Below, in pieces: positions 5,529-6,289 of a stretch of DNA of 6,289 nucleotides (position 1 is the first letter of the stretch; every line of letters begins with the position of its first letter). Made by a program: the position numbers and the translations under genes. Below the pieces are notes generated by a model. It did not search any database. It had not been told where the DNA came from and saw nothing but the letters and a program-made list of their open reading frames with translations. The DNA comes from Sulfurovum sp. (GTDB lineage Bacteria > Campylobacterota > Campylobacteria > Campylobacterales > Sulfurovaceae), in contig DYPM01000103.1 of the NCBI GenBank assembly GCA_020719895.1, positions 1 to 6,289 on the forward strand, given 5' to 3'.

Positions 5529-5608
5529 TAAATAGATTGCTTCACTGCGTTCGCAATGACAAAGTAGCGTCATTGCGAGGTTTGGAACAAACCGTGGCAA
5601 TCTAAATA
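5529..5608. repeat. 6-bp direct repeat flanking repeat copy C
   Basis: TAAATA occurs at 5529-5534 and again at 5603-5608, immediately outside the GATTGC...GCAATC ends of copy C. This is the footprint expected of a target-site duplication. The surrounding DNA is AT-rich, so chance is possible. Confidence 0.5.
5535..5602 (+). repeat. Dispersed three-stem repeat element, copy C (best preserved)
   Basis: A 68-nt element between pyrB and the beta-barrel gene. The ends GATTGC (5535-5540) and GCAATC (5597-5602) are inverted repeats. Inside, TCGCAATGAC (5551-5560) pairs perfectly with GTCATTGCGA (5569-5578). GGTTTG (5579-5584) pairs with CAAACC (5588-5593) across a GAA loop. Together these make a three-way junction. 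It aligns along its full length with the reverse complement of copy A. It has no coding capacity and no transposase nearby. Confidence 0.8.
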
Positions 5609-5696
5609 ATGTTTATTCAGAGGTCTCAATTGCTTATGAGAGAGGCGTTGAGGTTAAAATATCGTTGATAATTGCGTAGGTTGAGAAAAAGTGAAT

Positions 5697-5730
5697 AAAA
5701 AAGAAGAAGCACAACGTCCCAAGGGGACGC
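5697..5730 (-). terminator. Rho-independent terminator of the beta-barrel gene
   Basis: Reading the minus strand, 11 nt after the stop codon, CGTCCC (5729-5724) pairs with GGGACG (5720-5715) around a CTT loop. It is followed by a pyrimidine-rich stretch ending in six Ts (5702-5697). The T-tract starts several bases after the stem, so it is not ideal, but position and orientation fit. The remaining gap, 5609-5696, holds nothing I can support. Confidence 0.6.
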
Positions 5731-5740
5731 TATAGAAGAA

Positions 5741-6289
5741 TTAAAACGCGTAGTTTACACCAAGAGTGATATTTCCAACGTTAAGATCTGTTGAAGAGTC
5801 TGCTCCATTCTTGAGTTTATTCCAGTTTGTTTTCTTTTCAGTCTCATCAGCCAGTACAAGTTGTGTATAGTCAACAAATACAGAGAAACCATCCATTACC
5901 ATATAAGACACACCAGCACCAAACTGAACGCCACTATTGTCATAGAATGCATCTCCTGCGTTAAGCTTCGTACCAGCTGCGTTGACAGCAGTATTTGCGA
6001 TAACATCTATTGATGTTTGACCAAACCCAACAAGTCCGTAGATATTGAGTTCTTCTGTTACTGGGTATTGTGGTTTGAGGAAAAGACCAAATGAAGAAAG
6101 ATTTTCAAGAATATTTTCTTTTGCAACCTCTACAGTTGCTCTACCTTCGATACCTACATATTGGCTGAAGTCATATCCGATTTTACCTGTGAAGCTCACT
6201 GCATTATCGCTGTTATTTTCTTTAGTGTCTTTACCATAAATCATAGAGTAAGCTCCGCCGATACCTACATAAAAACTACCTTCAGAAAA
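5741..6289 (-). CDS. Outer-membrane beta-barrel protein, 3' part only
   Basis: The frame stays open to the window edge, so the 182 visible residues are the C-terminal part; the Met at 6244 is internal, because EGSFYVGIGGAYS precedes it in frame and reads as a first barrel strand. The signal peptide must lie outside the window. The segment alternates amphipathic strands with polar loops: FTGKIGYDF, YVGIEGRATVEV, SSFGLFLKPQYPV, LNIYGLVGFGQTSIDV, GVQFGAGVSYMV, FSVFVDYTQLVL and NITLGVNYAF. It ends in an aromatic Phe, the usual signal for BAM-mediated insertion into the outer membrane. This fits the OmpA-like/porin-family small 8-strand barrel class (OMP_b-brl type). No OmpA peptidoglycan-binding domain follows, since the protein stops at the last strand. 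It is a separate unit from pyrB, with its own terminator downstream. The exact role (adhesion, small pore or structure) is not knowable from this. Confidence 0.88.
   Translation of the reverse strand, partial: FSEGSFYVGIGGAYSMIYGKDTKENNSDNAVSFTGKIGYDFSQYVGIEGRATVEVAKENILENLSSFGLFLKPQYPVTEELNIYGLVGFGQTSIDVIANTAVNAAGTKLNAGDAFYDNSGVQFGAGVSYMVMDGFSVFVDYTQLVLADETEKKTNWNKLKNGADSSTDLNVGNITLGVNYAF

Noticed and set aside
3443..5602. A CRISPR array or phage attachment sites suggested by the repeated 20-27-nt sequences.
   Set aside because: There are only three copies, with unequal spacing and mixed orientation, no spacers, and no cas or integrase genes; the self-complementary ends fit a REP/MITE-type repeat instead.
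5691..5735. A 14-codon plus-strand frame starting with GTG and reading through the terminator stem.
   Set aside because: Too short, overlaps the terminator on the opposite strand, and has no supporting context.

Overview
The window looks like chromosomal housekeeping DNA from a member of the Campylobacterota (epsilonproteobacteria), probably a free-living, sulfur-oxidiser-like lineage. The basis is low GC, extended -10 promoters of the TGnTAWAAT type without a clear -35, frequent GTG/TTG starts, and the style of the proteins (Mrp with a DUF59-like N-terminus, short RsmG, short unfused PabB, PP0621-like protein beside rsmG). The genus cannot be resolved from the sequence alone.

Layout. 33-1250 (+): Mrp/ApbC-type P-loop Fe-S carrier with an unusual Cys/His-rich tail. 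1251-1446: gap with a perfect 26-bp palindrome, then a promoter and leader hairpin for the next unit. 1447-3418 (+): an apparent operon of rsmG, a small membrane-anchored four-Cys protein (overlapping rsmG by 4 nt), an unrecognised 126-aa protein, and a rhomboid protease (overlapping its upstream neighbour by 1 nt). The gap inside this operon (2262-2369) contains 68 nt of hairpin-rich DNA bounded by a perfect 11-bp direct repeat, as if it were an insertion. 3419-3615: convergent gap filled with dispersed repeats. 5478-3616 (-): pyrB then pabB, 12 nt apart, with a strong promoter before pyrB. 5479-5740: the pyrB promoter, another repeat copy in the opposite orientation, and the terminator of the next gene. 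6289-5741 (-): 3' part of an outer-membrane beta-barrel gene whose start lies beyond the window.

The genes serve separate core functions: Fe-S delivery, 16S rRNA methylation, membrane proteolysis, pyrimidine synthesis, folate synthesis and envelope structure. I see no defence, secretion or biosynthetic system and no phage. The most interesting material is noncoding: a family of about 68-nt elements predicted to fold as a three-way junction. Two full copies show compensatory changes in one stem, and one copy is flanked by a 6-bp direct repeat. The separate 68-nt putative insertion in the rsmG operon is also notable.
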